NCBI RefSeq assembly: GCF_003284965.1 | Contig: NZ_QMEW01000019.1 | Span: forward strand, 1 to 64,000 | DNA from: Mycolicibacterium sp. GF69 | GTDB taxonomy: Bacteria; Actinomycetota; Actinomycetes; Mycobacteriales; Mycobacteriaceae | DNA length: 64,000 nucleotides | Reading direction: 5' to 3' | Shown here: piece by piece, positions 51,140-60,091 of the stretch | How the letters are laid out: every line of letters begins with the position of its first letter | How positions within the stretch are numbered: the first letter of the stretch is position 1 | The notes under the pieces: generated by a model | What the model was told of the DNA's origin: nothing | Seen by the model: the letters and a program-made list of their open reading frames with translations, nothing else | Databases searched by the model: none | Made by a program: the position numbers and the translations under genes

Positions 51140-53266
51140 TTACACCGCCGGGCGCACCGCGATCCGCATGATCTCACCGAGACGCGCCGCGTTGGTATCT
51201 GTGAAAACGTCTTCCAGCAGCAGCTTCTCGCCATCCGGACCGGTCAGCGGCACCCGCCAGTTGGGATATTCGTCGGTGGTCCCCGGCTGGTTCTGGGTGC
51301 GCAGGTCACCGACCGCGTCGGCGAGCGACAGTGAGAGCAACCGCGAGGGGGTACGGCCGAGGTAGCGGTGCAGCGTCTCGACGATCTCGGCAGTGCCGGG
51401 TTCAACGGCATCGATGAGCCCGACGCGACGCAGTTCGTCCAGCCACCTCGTCTGCTGCCTGCGGTCGTCGGCCAGTTCCTCTTCGGCCGGGCGGGTCAGT
51501 AGCCCGAGTTCGCCGCGGAGACGGACGTGTTCGCCGGCCAGATAGCCCGCCGTCGGCGGCAGGTCATGCGTGGTGACCGCCGACAGGCAGTGCTCACGCC
51601 ACCGCTCGGCCGGCAGTGGACCGCCGTTACCGTCGCGGTCGGCCTCGAACCACAGGATCGAGGTCCCGAACAGACCGCGCTCATGCAGGTAGTCGCGCAC
51701 CCATGGTTCGACGGTGCCGAGGTCCTCGCCGACGACGACGGCTCCCGCGCGGTGCGCCTCGAGCGCGACGATGCCGATCATCGCCTCGTGGTCGTAGCGC
51801 ACATAAGTGCCTTCGGTGGGCGGCGCCCCGTTCGGTATCCACCACAGCCGGAACAGCCCGATGATGTGGTCGATACGCACGCCGCCCGCGTGCCGCAGCA
51901 CGGCGTTGACCAGTGCACGGAACGGCTCGTAGGCGCGCTTCTCGAGTTGGTCCGGCCGCCACGGCGGCTGCGACCAGTCCTGCCCGAGCTGGTTGAACTC
52001 GTCGGGCGGCGCACCTGCGCTGACCCCGAGCGCGAGCACGTCCTGCAGTGCCCACGAGTCGGCGCCATCGGGATCCACTCCGACCGCGAGGTCATGCATG
52101 ATGCCCAGGGCCATGCCGGTCTGCAGTGCGGTGGCCTGCGCCGCGGTCAGCTGGTCGTCGAGCTGCCATTGCAACCAACGGTGGAAGTCCACGGCATCGG
52201 CGTGCTCCGTGGCGAAGTCCGCGACGGCCTGGTCCGTCGGATGCTGCAGTTCCGGTGGCCACCGATGCCAGTCGCCGCCGTAGCGTTCGGCCAGCGCACA
52301 CCAGGTGGCGAAATCATCGAGGCTGCGGCCCTCCCGCTCGCGGTAGGCGGCGTAGGCCAGTTCCCGCCCGGCAGAACGCGGTACCGCGTAGAGCGCTTCC
52401 AGCGCCGAGCGTTTCACCTTCCACGCGCCGTCGCGGTCGATCTGGTCGGCGCGGTCGGCACGGGACTGCACGGCTTCGCGCAGTTTGCGCATCCGGTTGC
52501 GCCGGCGCACGTACGCGTATTCGGGTATGGCCTCCACCCGCAGATAGATCGGATTGACGAAGCGGCGCGAGGTCGGCAGGTAGGGCGACGGCTCCATCGG
52601 CGCGACAGGAGCGGCCGCGTGTAGTGGGTTGACTAGGATGAAGCCTGCGTGGTGGCGCGCGGCCGACCACACCGCGAGATCCGTTAGATCGGTCAGATCG
52701 CCGATGCCCCAAGACCTTTCGGATCTGACGCTGTACAACTGGGTGGCGAGGCCCCACTGCCGGCCCCCAGGGGCGCGCAGCGATGCGGGGGAGACGATGA
52801 TCGGCGCACTGAACTGCGCCGCGTCGGCATGCAGAATCAGACTGTGGTAGCCGATCGGCAAATCGGCGGGTAGCCGGAAGGTCGCCTCACCGATCAGTGC
52901 GCCATCCAACTCATATGGCGGCCTGTTGTTTTCGAGTTGCTCCAAGCCCGTGCGCACGGACCCGTCCTCCAGCACGATTTGCAGCGCGACCGGGTTTCCA
53001 TGCGTGACGTGAACCCAGAACGTCGAGGCGGTCCCAGTGCGCCCGATGATCGTCGGCGGCAGGTGGCGAGACCAGTATTCGCGGTCGTGCGCAATGAGCG
53101 CTGCGACGCGGTCGTCCTCAGTGCCGGCTGCAACGCCCAGCGCACCGAGCACCGAGACCAGGGTCGACTCGGCCACGGCGATTCGGGCGCCCGCCCAGTT
53201 CTCGTATTCCGTTGCGACGCCGTAGCGTCGCGCCAACTCCACAAGCGACGCGGCGGGCTGTGTCAT
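51140..53266 (-). CDS. malQ: 4-alpha-glucanotransferase (amylomaltase)
   Basis: 708 residues of GH77. The catalytic nucleophile is Asp466 in GVRIDHIIGLF; the acid/base Glu lies in VVGEDLGTVEPWV and the third carboxylate in TTHDLPPTAGY. The extra N-terminal part (about 150 residues) is typical of actinobacterial and enteric MalQ. ATG at 53266 is chosen as it directly starts TQPAASLVELARRYGV. The enzyme moves maltooligosaccharide chains between acceptors in glycogen/maltodextrin metabolism. The M. tuberculosis counterpart (Rv1781c) is a single gene in a similar chromosome region. Confidence 0.94.
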   Translation of the reverse strand: MTQPAASLVELARRYGVATEYENWAGARIAVAESTLVSVLGALGVAAGTEDDRVAALIAHDREYWSRHLPPTIIGRTGTASTFWVHVTHGNPVALQIVLEDGSVRTGLEQLENNRPPYELDGALIGEATFRLPADLPIGYHSLILHADAAQFSAPIIVSPASLRAPGGRQWGLATQLYSVRSERSWGIGDLTDLTDLAVWSAARHHAGFILVNPLHAAAPVAPMEPSPYLPTSRRFVNPIYLRVEAIPEYAYVRRRNRMRKLREAVQSRADRADQIDRDGAWKVKRSALEALYAVPRSAGRELAYAAYREREGRSLDDFATWCALAERYGGDWHRWPPELQHPTDQAVADFATEHADAVDFHRWLQWQLDDQLTAAQATALQTGMALGIMHDLAVGVDPDGADSWALQDVLALGVSAGAPPDEFNQLGQDWSQPPWRPDQLEKRAYEPFRALVNAVLRHAGGVRIDHIIGLFRLWWIPNGAPPTEGTYVRYDHEAMIGIVALEAHRAGAVVVGEDLGTVEPWVRDYLHERGLFGTSILWFEADRDGNGGPLPAERWREHCLSAVTTHDLPPTAGYLAGEHVRLRGELGLLTRPAEEELADDRRQQTRWLDELRRVGLIDAVEPGTAEIVETLHRYLGRTPSRLLSLSLADAVGDLRTQNQPGTTDEYPNWRVPLTGPDGEKLLLEDVFTDTNAARLGEIMRIAVRPAV

Positions 53267-53406
53267 GTCGCCAATATTGCCCGCAGCCGGGCGCCACGTC
53301 TGCGTCCGCGTCTTTGCACGCGAAGCCAGATACCCCGAATCGGGCCCGGCCAACCGGCCGCCACCGGTGCCGATACCGGACCGCGGGATCGGTAGGGTCG
53401 AAGGGT

Positions 53407-54606
53407 ATGGCGCCCGACCGGTCGGATACCGCCGAAGTGCGCACCCGCCGGGCCCGCGTCGCCGTCGCGGCGCTGTTTCTGACCAACGGTGTCGTGTTCG
53501 CGAACCTGTTGCCGCGATATCCAGAGATCAAGACCGACCTGGGCCTGTCGAACTCGGCCTACGGCGCGGCCATCGCGGCGTTCTCGGCTGGCGCGCTGGC
53601 GGCCGGGTTGACCGCGGCCACGCTCATCCGCCGTTACCGCTCATCGCGCGTGGCTGTTCTCGGCACGGTCGGCATCGGAGTGTTCGTCCTGCTCGCCGGT
53701 GTCACGGCATCACCGGTGCTCTTTGCCGCGGCTCTGTTCGTGGCGGGGGCCTGCGATGCGGTGACCGACGTCGCGCAGAACGCTCACGGGCTACGAGTGC
53801 AGCGAATCTACGGCCGTTCGATCATCAACTCGTTGCACGCGGTGTGGTCGGCCGGCGCGATCATCGGTGGCCTCATGGGGGCGGCCGCGATCGCGCTGGG
53901 CATCTCGCGTGCCATCCACCTCGGCTTCTCCGCGGTGCTGTGCAGCGTGGTGGTGCTCGTCGCGTACCGCTTTCTGCTGCCCGGCCCCGACCACGATGCC
54001 GAACACCGCGCGGGTCCCGCTGAGCGCGGCGCCGCCGGTGTTGCGGTCTACGCCACGCTGCTCGCACTGGTGGCGATCGCGGTGGCCGGGGCAACGGTCG
54101 AGGACGCTGGAAACACCTGGGCCACGCTGTACCTGCGCGACAGCCTGGGGGCGCCCGCGCCGACCGCGGTGACGGCCTACATCGCGGTCGTCACGTCCAT
54201 GTTCGTGGGCCGGCTGGCGGGGGACCGGCTGGTCGACCGGTTCGGAGAACGTGCCGTGGTGCGCGCGGGTGGCGCGGCCATGGCGGTCGGTATGGGCCTC
54301 GCGCTGGCGTTCCCGTCGGTGCCCGGCACGATCGCGGGTTTCGCGGTCGCGGGTCTCGGCGTCGCGACACTGGTCCCGTTGGCCATGCACGCCGCCGATC
54401 AGCTGCCGGGTCTGCGGCCGGGCAGCGGTCTGACGATCCTCACCTGGCTGATGCGCATCGGCTTCCTCGGTGCGCCGGTGCTCATCGGGGTGGTCTCGGA
54501 TGCGACGAGCCTGCGGATCGGATTGCTCGTCGTGCCGGCGGCGGGGGTAGCGGTGGTGCTGCTCGCCGGCGTCCTCAGTGCGCGACGCCCCCGAGCTCGA
54601 TCGTGA
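53407..54606 (+). CDS. MFS transporter
   Basis: 399 residues with twelve predicted helices in two halves. The loop after helix 2 shows the RRYRSSR motif, and DAVTDVAQNAHGLRVQRIYGRSIINSLHAVWSAG in helices 4-5 is typical of the YbjJ-like or fucose/efflux-type branch. ATG at 53407 follows GAAGGGT. Divergent from malQ across 140 bp, so a sugar-related role is imaginable but not supported by sequence. The last 32 bp overlap the convergent SMR gene. Confidence 0.88.
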   Translation: MAPDRSDTAEVRTRRARVAVAALFLTNGVVFANLLPRYPEIKTDLGLSNSAYGAAIAAFSAGALAAGLTAATLIRRYRSSRVAVLGTVGIGVFVLLAGVTASPVLFAAALFVAGACDAVTDVAQNAHGLRVQRIYGRSIINSLHAVWSAGAIIGGLMGAAAIALGISRAIHLGFSAVLCSVVVLVAYRFLLPGPDHDAEHRAGPAERGAAGVAVYATLLALVAIAVAGATVEDAGNTWATLYLRDSLGAPAPTAVTAYIAVVTSMFVGRLAGDRLVDRFGERAVVRAGGAAMAVGMGLALAFPSVPGTIAGFAVAGLGVATLVPLAMHAADQLPGLRPGSGLTILTWLMRIGFLGAPVLIGVVSDATSLRIGLLVVPAAGVAVVLLAGVLSARRPRARS

Positions 54607-54898
54607 GGACGCCTCCGACGATGAGCGCGATGCCCAGCGCCATCACCCAGGTCAGCGGTTCGGCGAACAGATAACGCGCGATGACGGCAACCAGCGCCAC
54701 GCCGCATGCGGTCCACACGCCGTAGGCGATGCCCACCGGCATGTCCAGACCCAGCGTCAGCCATAGCAGATAGAACGAGGTGAGGTAGCCGACGACGACC
54801 GGCGCGATCCAGGCCTTCTTGCGCAGACCATCCGAGGCTCGCAGCGACAGCGTCGCGAACACCTCGATCAGGATCGCGCCCGCCAGCGTCCAATACAT
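54575..54898 (-). CDS. SMR-family multidrug efflux subunit
   Basis: 107 residues, four helices. The conserved membrane Glu lies in helix 1 (LIEVFATLSLRAS) at about residue 11. ATG at 54898 touches the stop of the preceding SMR gene (TGATG), so the two subunits are translated together, as in paired SMR systems such as EbrAB in which each subunit is inserted in opposite orientation. Substrates are typically cationic drugs or guanidinium-like compounds. Confidence 0.9.
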   Translation of the reverse strand: MYWTLAGAILIEVFATLSLRASDGLRKKAWIAPVVVGYLTSFYLLWLTLGLDMPVGIAYGVWTACGVALVAVIARYLFAEPLTWVMALGIALIVGGVLTIELGGVAH

Positions 54899-55233
54899 CA
54901 CGACTGGCTCACCGGCCGGTGTGAGCCCAGTTCGACGAGAAGTACCCCACCGATGATCAGCGCGATCCCGATCACGATCGGCCATGTGAACGGGTCGCCG
55001 AAGATGGCTGCCGCCAGCACCGCGGTGCCCGCGGTACCGATCGCGCCCCAGATCCCGTAGGCGACGCCCACGGCCACCCCGGCCCGCAGCACCAACGTCA
55101 GGAACGTGAAGGCTGCAAGGTAACCGGCCACGACGACGATCAACCACGCCGAATGATCCTGCGACGCACGCAGCGACAGCGTCGCGGCGACCTCGGCGAC
55201 AATGGCGGCGACGAGTAACGCCCACTTCTGCAC
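54898..55233 (-). CDS. SMR-family multidrug efflux subunit
   Basis: 111 residues, four helices, with the membrane Glu in IVAEVAATLSLRAS. The GVAVGVAYGIWGAIGTAG segment in helix 3 is typical of the family. It starts with GTG at 55233 and precedes its partner subunit with a one-base contact. Overall similarity to the partner is clear (shared TLSLRAS and AYGxW motifs), so they arose by duplication. Confidence 0.9.
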   Translation of the reverse strand: MQKWALLVAAIVAEVAATLSLRASQDHSAWLIVVVAGYLAAFTFLTLVLRAGVAVGVAYGIWGAIGTAGTAVLAAAIFGDPFTWPIVIGIALIIGGVLLVELGSHRPVSQS

Positions 55234-55404
55234 GCGGTCAAGCTACCGGTGGATGTCGTTGGCGCTGAACGCCGACCGCCGAGACCGGGTTCTCGCGCAA
55301 CGGTTATCTGCTGATCCTCGGTGGTGTCTTCGCTGATCAGAGGTCTTGTCGGTGTGCGCGAGTAGCCTGAATTCGCTTGTCTTCCATCGATTCGAGGAGT
55401 TCTC

Positions 55405-56049
55405 ATGACCGATTCCCAGCGCGCCCTCATCGCTGTCCTGCTCGACAGGTCCGGGTCGATGGAGTCGATCAAGTCCGACACCGAGGGCGGGTTCAACGCG
55501 TTCATCACCGAACAGCGCAAGCAGCGGCTCGACATCCGGGTGACGCTCGCGCAGTTCGACACCGAATACGACGTCGTGTTCGCGAACCGTCCGGTCGCGG
55601 ACGTCCCGCCGTTGGAGCTGCAGCCGCGCGGTGCCACCGCACTCTACGACGCGGTCGGCAGGCTCATCACCGACGTCGGCGCCGAGCTTGCGGCCCTGCC
55701 CGAGGAGCAGCGCCCCGGCCGGGTGACCGTCGTCGTGCTCACCGACGGTCACGAGAACTCCAGCAAGGAGTGGACACACGATGCGGTCCGCAAGGCGATC
55801 CACCGCCAGGAGCGGGAGTACTCGTGGGATTTTGTGTTCCTCGGCGCGAACATGGACGCCGTCGCGATCGGTCAGCAGCTCGGCTTTGCCGCCGACCGTT
55901 CGATGACCTACGCCGCCGACGCCGACGGGGTGGGCGCCGCCTGGGCAGCCACGTCCGACTACGTCGTCCGCCGCATCGCCGTCCCGGTCGGCGCCCCGGT
56001 CGCGGGCTTCTCCGAAGAAGACCGCGCCGCGGCTCGAGGTGAGCGATGA
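55405..56049 (+). CDS. VWA-domain protein
   Basis: 214 residues forming a von Willebrand factor A domain. The metal-ion-dependent adhesion site is DRSGSM (residues 14-19), with Thr in RGATALYDAVG and Asp in VVLTDGHENSS completing it. No signal peptide, so it acts in the cytoplasm, perhaps in assembling a complex. ATG at 55405 follows GAGGAG. Its stop overlaps the esterase start (ATGA). No MoxR-type ATPase partner is nearby. Confidence 0.9.
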   Translation: MTDSQRALIAVLLDRSGSMESIKSDTEGGFNAFITEQRKQRLDIRVTLAQFDTEYDVVFANRPVADVPPLELQPRGATALYDAVGRLITDVGAELAALPEEQRPGRVTVVVLTDGHENSSKEWTHDAVRKAIHRQEREYSWDFVFLGANMDAVAIGQQLGFAADRSMTYAADADGVGAAWAATSDYVVRRIAVPVGAPVAGFSEEDRAAARGER

Positions 56050-57602
56050 CGACAGACGCACGGCGTACCGCCGGCGACGGCCTGGTCGTCGACACCGCGA
56101 GCGGTCCGGTCCGCGGTGTCGACGACGGAAACGTGAAGGTGTGGAAGGGCATCCGGTTCGCGGCGCCGCCCGCGGGCGAGCTGCGGTGGCGCCCGCCCGA
56201 GCCGCCACAGCGCTGGACGGAGCCGATGGACGCCAGCAGAGTCGGCCCGGTGTGCCCGCAGCCCACCGATCCGCGGATTCCGATCGACCTCGGCGCGCCG
56301 CAGGGCGACGACTGCCTGTCCTTGAACGTCTGGGCCGCATCCGGCATCGAGCCGGGGGCGGACAAGCCGGTCCTGGTGTGGGTGCACGGCGGTGCCTACG
56401 TGCTGGGCTCGTCGGCGCAGCCGCTTTATCACGGTCGCGCACTCGCGAGGGACGGTGACGCAGTGATCGTCACGGTGAACTATCGATTGGGTGCGTTGGG
56501 CTTTCTGGATTTGTCGGCCTTCGACGACACGTTCGCCACGAATCTCGGTCTGCGCGATGTGCTGGCCGCACTGCAGTGGGTGCGGGAGAACATCGCGGGG
56601 TTCGGCGGCGACCCAGATCGCGTGACGGTGTTCGGGGAATCGGCGGGCGCGGGGATCATCACCACGCTGTTGGCCAGCCCCGCCGCGGCGGGGCTGTTCG
56701 GCGCCGCGATCGCACAAAGCTCACCGGCGACATCCATTTACGACCGCGAGCGTTCGCGGCGCGTGGCAGCGCTGTTCGCAGACCGGCTCGGCCTGCAGCC
56801 CGGCGAGACCGACCGTTTGGCGACGGCGCCGACCTCTGCGTTGCTGGCCGCCTCGAAGCACGTGTTCGACAACATCCCGGTGCGCACCCCTGGCACGTTG
56901 GCGTTCGCCCCGATCATCGACGAGGACGTGGTGCCCGCGCACCCGGTCCAGCTCGCCCGCGACGGGCGCACGCATCCGGTCCCGCTGATCATCGGGACCA
57001 ACAAGCACGAAGCCGCCCTGTTCCGCTGGATGAAATCACCGCTGATGCCGATCACGCCGAAGGCGATTCGGGCGATGTTCGCCGAGATCGCGGCCGAACA
57101 ACCCGATCTGCGGCTCCCGGACGAGCAGCAGATTCGTGCCGCCTATCGCGGGCGGGGCAAGACCATCGGCATGGGCGTGGCGCGCGACATCGGGTTCCGG
57201 ATGCCATCGGTCTGGTTCGCCGAGGGCCATCGCGAGGTCGCACCGGTGTACCTGTACCGATTCGACTTCGCGACCCCGATGCTGCGAATGCTGCGCCTGG
57301 GTGCCGCACACGCCACCGAGTTGCCCTATGTGTGGGGCAATCTCGTCGCCGGCCCGAAGGACCCCACTTTCAAGCTGGGCGGATTGAAGGCGGGCAAGGC
57401 GGTCTCGGCACGCATGCGGCGGCGGTGGCTGAACTTCGCCGTCGACGGCACACCCGCGGGATCGTCGGGCGATCCGGTGTGGCGCCCGTACCGCGCCGGC
57501 GACCGCGCAACCCTGATCATCGACGCACAGGACCGGGTGGTCGACGACCTCGACGCCGACCTGCGCAGCGCCTGGGGCGATCAGGTGCTGAGCTTCCGCT
57601 GA
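56046..57602 (+). CDS. type B carboxylesterase
   Basis: 518-residue alpha/beta hydrolase of the type B carboxylesterase/lipase family. The oxyanion hole HGGAY is at 115-119, nucleophile Ser199 lies in GESAG, a Glu in NKHEAALF and the His in the HATELPYVWGN segment complete the likely triad. GCPVC-like cysteine near residue 70 and DDCLSLNVW are typical. No signal peptide is seen, unlike many secreted members. Coupled to the VWA gene by a 4-bp overlap. Substrate unknown. Confidence 0.92.
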   Translation: MTTDARRTAGDGLVVDTASGPVRGVDDGNVKVWKGIRFAAPPAGELRWRPPEPPQRWTEPMDASRVGPVCPQPTDPRIPIDLGAPQGDDCLSLNVWAASGIEPGADKPVLVWVHGGAYVLGSSAQPLYHGRALARDGDAVIVTVNYRLGALGFLDLSAFDDTFATNLGLRDVLAALQWVRENIAGFGGDPDRVTVFGESAGAGIITTLLASPAAAGLFGAAIAQSSPATSIYDRERSRRVAALFADRLGLQPGETDRLATAPTSALLAASKHVFDNIPVRTPGTLAFAPIIDEDVVPAHPVQLARDGRTHPVPLIIGTNKHEAALFRWMKSPLMPITPKAIRAMFAEIAAEQPDLRLPDEQQIRAAYRGRGKTIGMGVARDIGFRMPSVWFAEGHREVAPVYLYRFDFATPMLRMLRLGAAHATELPYVWGNLVAGPKDPTFKLGGLKAGKAVSARMRRRWLNFAVDGTPAGSSGDPVWRPYRAGDRATLIIDAQDRVVDDLDADLRSAWGDQVLSFR

Positions 57603-57630
57603 GTCGTATGCTTTGCCCGGAGGTTTCGAC

Positions 57631-58584
57631 GTGGATTTGAGTGGTGCCTTCGCGCACGTATTGCCACCGCTGATGCACGACCCCGTGATGTACGCGGTGC
57701 CGTTCTTCTTGTTGCTGTTGGTCATCGAGTGGGCCGCGGCCCGACGGTTGGCGCATGAGACCGCGGACGCGAGGCGCAAGGAAGGACCAGCCGAGCGCAT
57801 GCCGGCAGGGGCCTACCAGCGATCCGATGCCTGGGCGAGCATCTGGATGGGTGTGGTCTCGATCGGCACCAGCGGCGTGCTGAACTTCGTCGCGCTGCTG
57901 GGCTATGCGGCGCTGTTCGCCTACGTCGCGCCGTGGCAGTTGCCCGCCAACGCCTGGTACACCTGGGTCATCGGCATCGTCGGGGTGGACCTGCTCTACT
58001 ACCTCTATCACCGCATCGCGCACCGGGTGCGGCTGATCTGGGCCACCCATCAGGCGCACCATTCCAGCCAGTACTTCAACTTCGCCACCGCGCTGCGGCA
58101 GAAGTGGAACATCAGCGGCGATGTGTTCCTTCGTGCTTTGTTGCCGCTGTTCGGCGTGCCGCCGTGGATCGTGTTCGCCAGCTTCTCGATCAACTTGATT
58201 TACCAGTTCTGGATTCACACCGAGCGCATCGGGAAGCTCTGGGCACCAATCGAATTCGTGTTCAACACGCCGTCGCACCACCGTGTGCACCATGGCATGG
58301 ACCAGCACTACCTCGACAAGAACTACGGCGGCATCTTCATCTTGTGGGACCGCCTGTTCGGCAGTTTCGCGGCGGAGACGTCCCGGCCCCACTACGGGTT
58401 GACCAAGCAGGTGGACACCTACAACATCTGGACTCTTCAGACGCACGAATACGTGGCGATCGCCCGCGACGTACGCAGGGCCTCGCGGTGGCGCGACAAA
58501 GTGGGCTTCATCTTCGGACCACCCGGGTGGGCGCCCGCGCAACGCCACCGCGTGCAGGAGGAAGCGGCCCCGGTAATCGCGTGA
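57631..58584 (+). CDS. erg3: sterol desaturase-family hydroxylase (erg3-like)
   Basis: 317 residues with several membrane helices and the fatty-acid-hydroxylase histidine boxes: HRIAH, HQAHH and HHRVHH, which hold a diiron site. This is the sterol desaturase family, to which M. tuberculosis Rv1814 (erg3) belongs. GTG at 57631 is chosen because GGAGG lies about 8 nt upstream, over a TTG at 57613. Its position before a serine protease, TetR regulator, flavoprotein and bacA matches what I recall of the Rv1814-Rv1819c order. The true substrate is not known; the symbol reflects the homologue. Confidence 0.85.
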   Translation: MDLSGAFAHVLPPLMHDPVMYAVPFFLLLLVIEWAAARRLAHETADARRKEGPAERMPAGAYQRSDAWASIWMGVVSIGTSGVLNFVALLGYAALFAYVAPWQLPANAWYTWVIGIVGVDLLYYLYHRIAHRVRLIWATHQAHHSSQYFNFATALRQKWNISGDVFLRALLPLFGVPPWIVFASFSINLIYQFWIHTERIGKLWAPIEFVFNTPSHHRVHHGMDQHYLDKNYGGIFILWDRLFGSFAAETSRPHYGLTKQVDTYNIWTLQTHEYVAIARDVRRASRWRDKVGFIFGPPGWAPAQRHRVQEEAAPVIA

Positions 58585-58818
58585 GCGCTGACTGGGCTCG
58601 GCCGCTCGACGCGCCAGGCGTCGGTTTCGATTCGTAGCACTCTCGTGCCGAAGTTGCGCCCGGAGCGTAACGTCTTCGTGACCTTGACCGATGGGCAGGT
58701 GACGGGACCATCGTCGAGTGGTCGCTATCGGTCGGCGCGTTTGTCCGATGTCCGGCCGGGTAGAGCGGCCCGCGACACCGGTCCCAACTGAACATTGGCG
58801 CGACGAGCGGAGGCCACG

Positions 58819-59526
58819 GTGCACCGACACTGGACACGGGTACTGGCGGCCATAGCCGCCCCGATAGTCGCCCCGATCGCCGCACTTGCCCTCGGATCCG
58901 CGCCCGTGCAGGCGACTCCGGGCGTCCTGGTCTATCCGGGCATGGAGATCCGCCAGGACAACAACGTGTGCACCCTGGGCTTCGTCGACCCGCAGGCACG
59001 GATCGCATTCACCGCAGGGCACTGCCGGGGCAGCGGGCAGGTCCGCGACCGGCAGGGCAACCTCATCGGTGTGCAGACGGTGTACCGCGACAACACACCC
59101 AACGGCGCCACAGTCGACACCAACCACCAGATCGCCGACTGGGAAGCGATCGCGCTGTCCCCAGACGTCATGATCAACAACGTCCTGCCCGGCGGCAAGG
59201 TGCTGGTGTCCGATCCCGGCGTTGTGCCCACGGCCGGGCAGCCGGTGTGCCACTTCGGCGTGGTGACCGGCGAAAGCTGCGGCAACGTTGAGGCCGTCAA
59301 CAACGGCTGGTTCACGATGGCCAACGGTGTCGTCAGCCAGAAGGGCGACTCCGGCGGTCCGGTGTACGTGATCACACCCGACAACAGGGCGGTCCTGATC
59401 GGCATGTTCAACAGCACCTGGGGCCGCTATCCGGCCGCGGTGTCCTGGCAGACGGCGCGGCAGCAGGCGAGCGAAGACGTCATCTCTGCCGCCTCCACAA
59501 CCGTCGGTTCAGTTGCGCTGCCGTAG
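58819..59526 (+). CDS. secreted trypsin-like serine protease, Rv1815-like
   Basis: 235 residues: a signal peptide (about 1-32, ending PVQA) and a chymotrypsin-fold domain with His68 (TAGHC), Asp107 (ADWEAI) and Ser178 (GDSGGP). Cysteine pairs Cys51-Cys69 and Cys144-Cys154 are placed for disulfides. GTG at 58819 follows GGAGG at 5 nt. The order relative to the erg3-like gene suggests that it is the counterpart of Rv1815. It likely acts outside the cell. Confidence 0.88.
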   Translation: MHRHWTRVLAAIAAPIVAPIAALALGSAPVQATPGVLVYPGMEIRQDNNVCTLGFVDPQARIAFTAGHCRGSGQVRDRQGNLIGVQTVYRDNTPNGATVDTNHQIADWEAIALSPDVMINNVLPGGKVLVSDPGVVPTAGQPVCHFGVVTGESCGNVEAVNNGWFTMANGVVSQKGDSGGPVYVITPDNRAVLIGMFNSTWGRYPAAVSWQTARQQASEDVISAASTTVGSVALP

Positions 59527-59549
59527 GGACCGATGACGCGAGCAGTCGC

Positions 59550-59990
59550 TCAGGAAAGCAATTCCAACACCGGTATCGACGGCGCGGTCGCGCGCATCTG
59601 GTTCGGGGGCGACTGCGGCGTCAGACCGCCGACGTGTCCCTTGACCTCCCAGTACCAGCGATCGAGGTAGCGACGGAGCAGTTCGGGCTTCGCCTCATCG
59701 GGCACCTCGGCGATGCGTACCTGTCGGCGATGCCAGCGCGGGCCGACCTCCACTGAGCCCGCCATTTTCGCGTTGCGCACCCACTGGGTGTTCCCACGCG
59801 GCGACACAACGTAGTCGCGCCCGTCGACGGTGAGCACGTTGACCACCACGCCGCGGTGCTTGCCGGTCTTGCGCCCGCGCACCCGTAGCGCGGTCGTGCC
59901 CGCAACGCTGACGCCGGCTTCGGCCAGCCAGCGGAATATCCGGTTCACGACACGGGCGGCGCGCGTCGGTTCGTCATAGTGCATGTTCAT
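59550..59990 (-). CDS. Ddn-like deazaflavin-dependent nitroreductase family protein
   Basis: 146 residues of the deazaflavin (F420)-dependent nitroreductase family. The core LRVRGRKTGKHRGVVVNVLTVDGRDYVVSPRGNTQWVRN matches Ddn-family proteins, in which this split beta-barrel binds F420H2. ATG at 59990 or 59984. It is divergent from the TetR-family gene, with two similar 21-bp elements between them, so it may be under that regulator's control. It interrupts the gene order otherwise shared with M. tuberculosis. Confidence 0.88.
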   Translation of the reverse strand: MNMHYDEPTRAARVVNRIFRWLAEAGVSVAGTTALRVRGRKTGKHRGVVVNVLTVDGRDYVVSPRGNTQWVRNAKMAGSVEVGPRWHRRQVRIAEVPDEAKPELLRRYLDRWYWEVKGHVGGLTPQSPPNQMRATAPSIPVLELLS

Positions 59991-60007
59991 CCCGGCCCCT
60001 TCCTAAA

Positions 60008-60076
60008 CAAGAGCGGCGCTCTCTTTTGGAGTGTGCCACCCTGCGCTCCGAAATTCAAGAGCGGTGATCTCGGTTG
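60008..60076. promoter_or_regulatory. two 21-bp CAAGAGCGG elements between Ddn-like and TetR genes
   Basis: CAAGAGCGG-led 21-mers at 60008-60028 and 60056-60076 agree at 17 of 21 positions and start 48 bp apart. The first contains the perfect inverted repeat AGAGC-GGC-GCTCT. They fill most of the divergent promoter region, consistent with a duplicated operator for the TetR-family protein. Confidence 0.6.
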
Positions 60077-60091
60077 TGTCAGAATCGGCGC

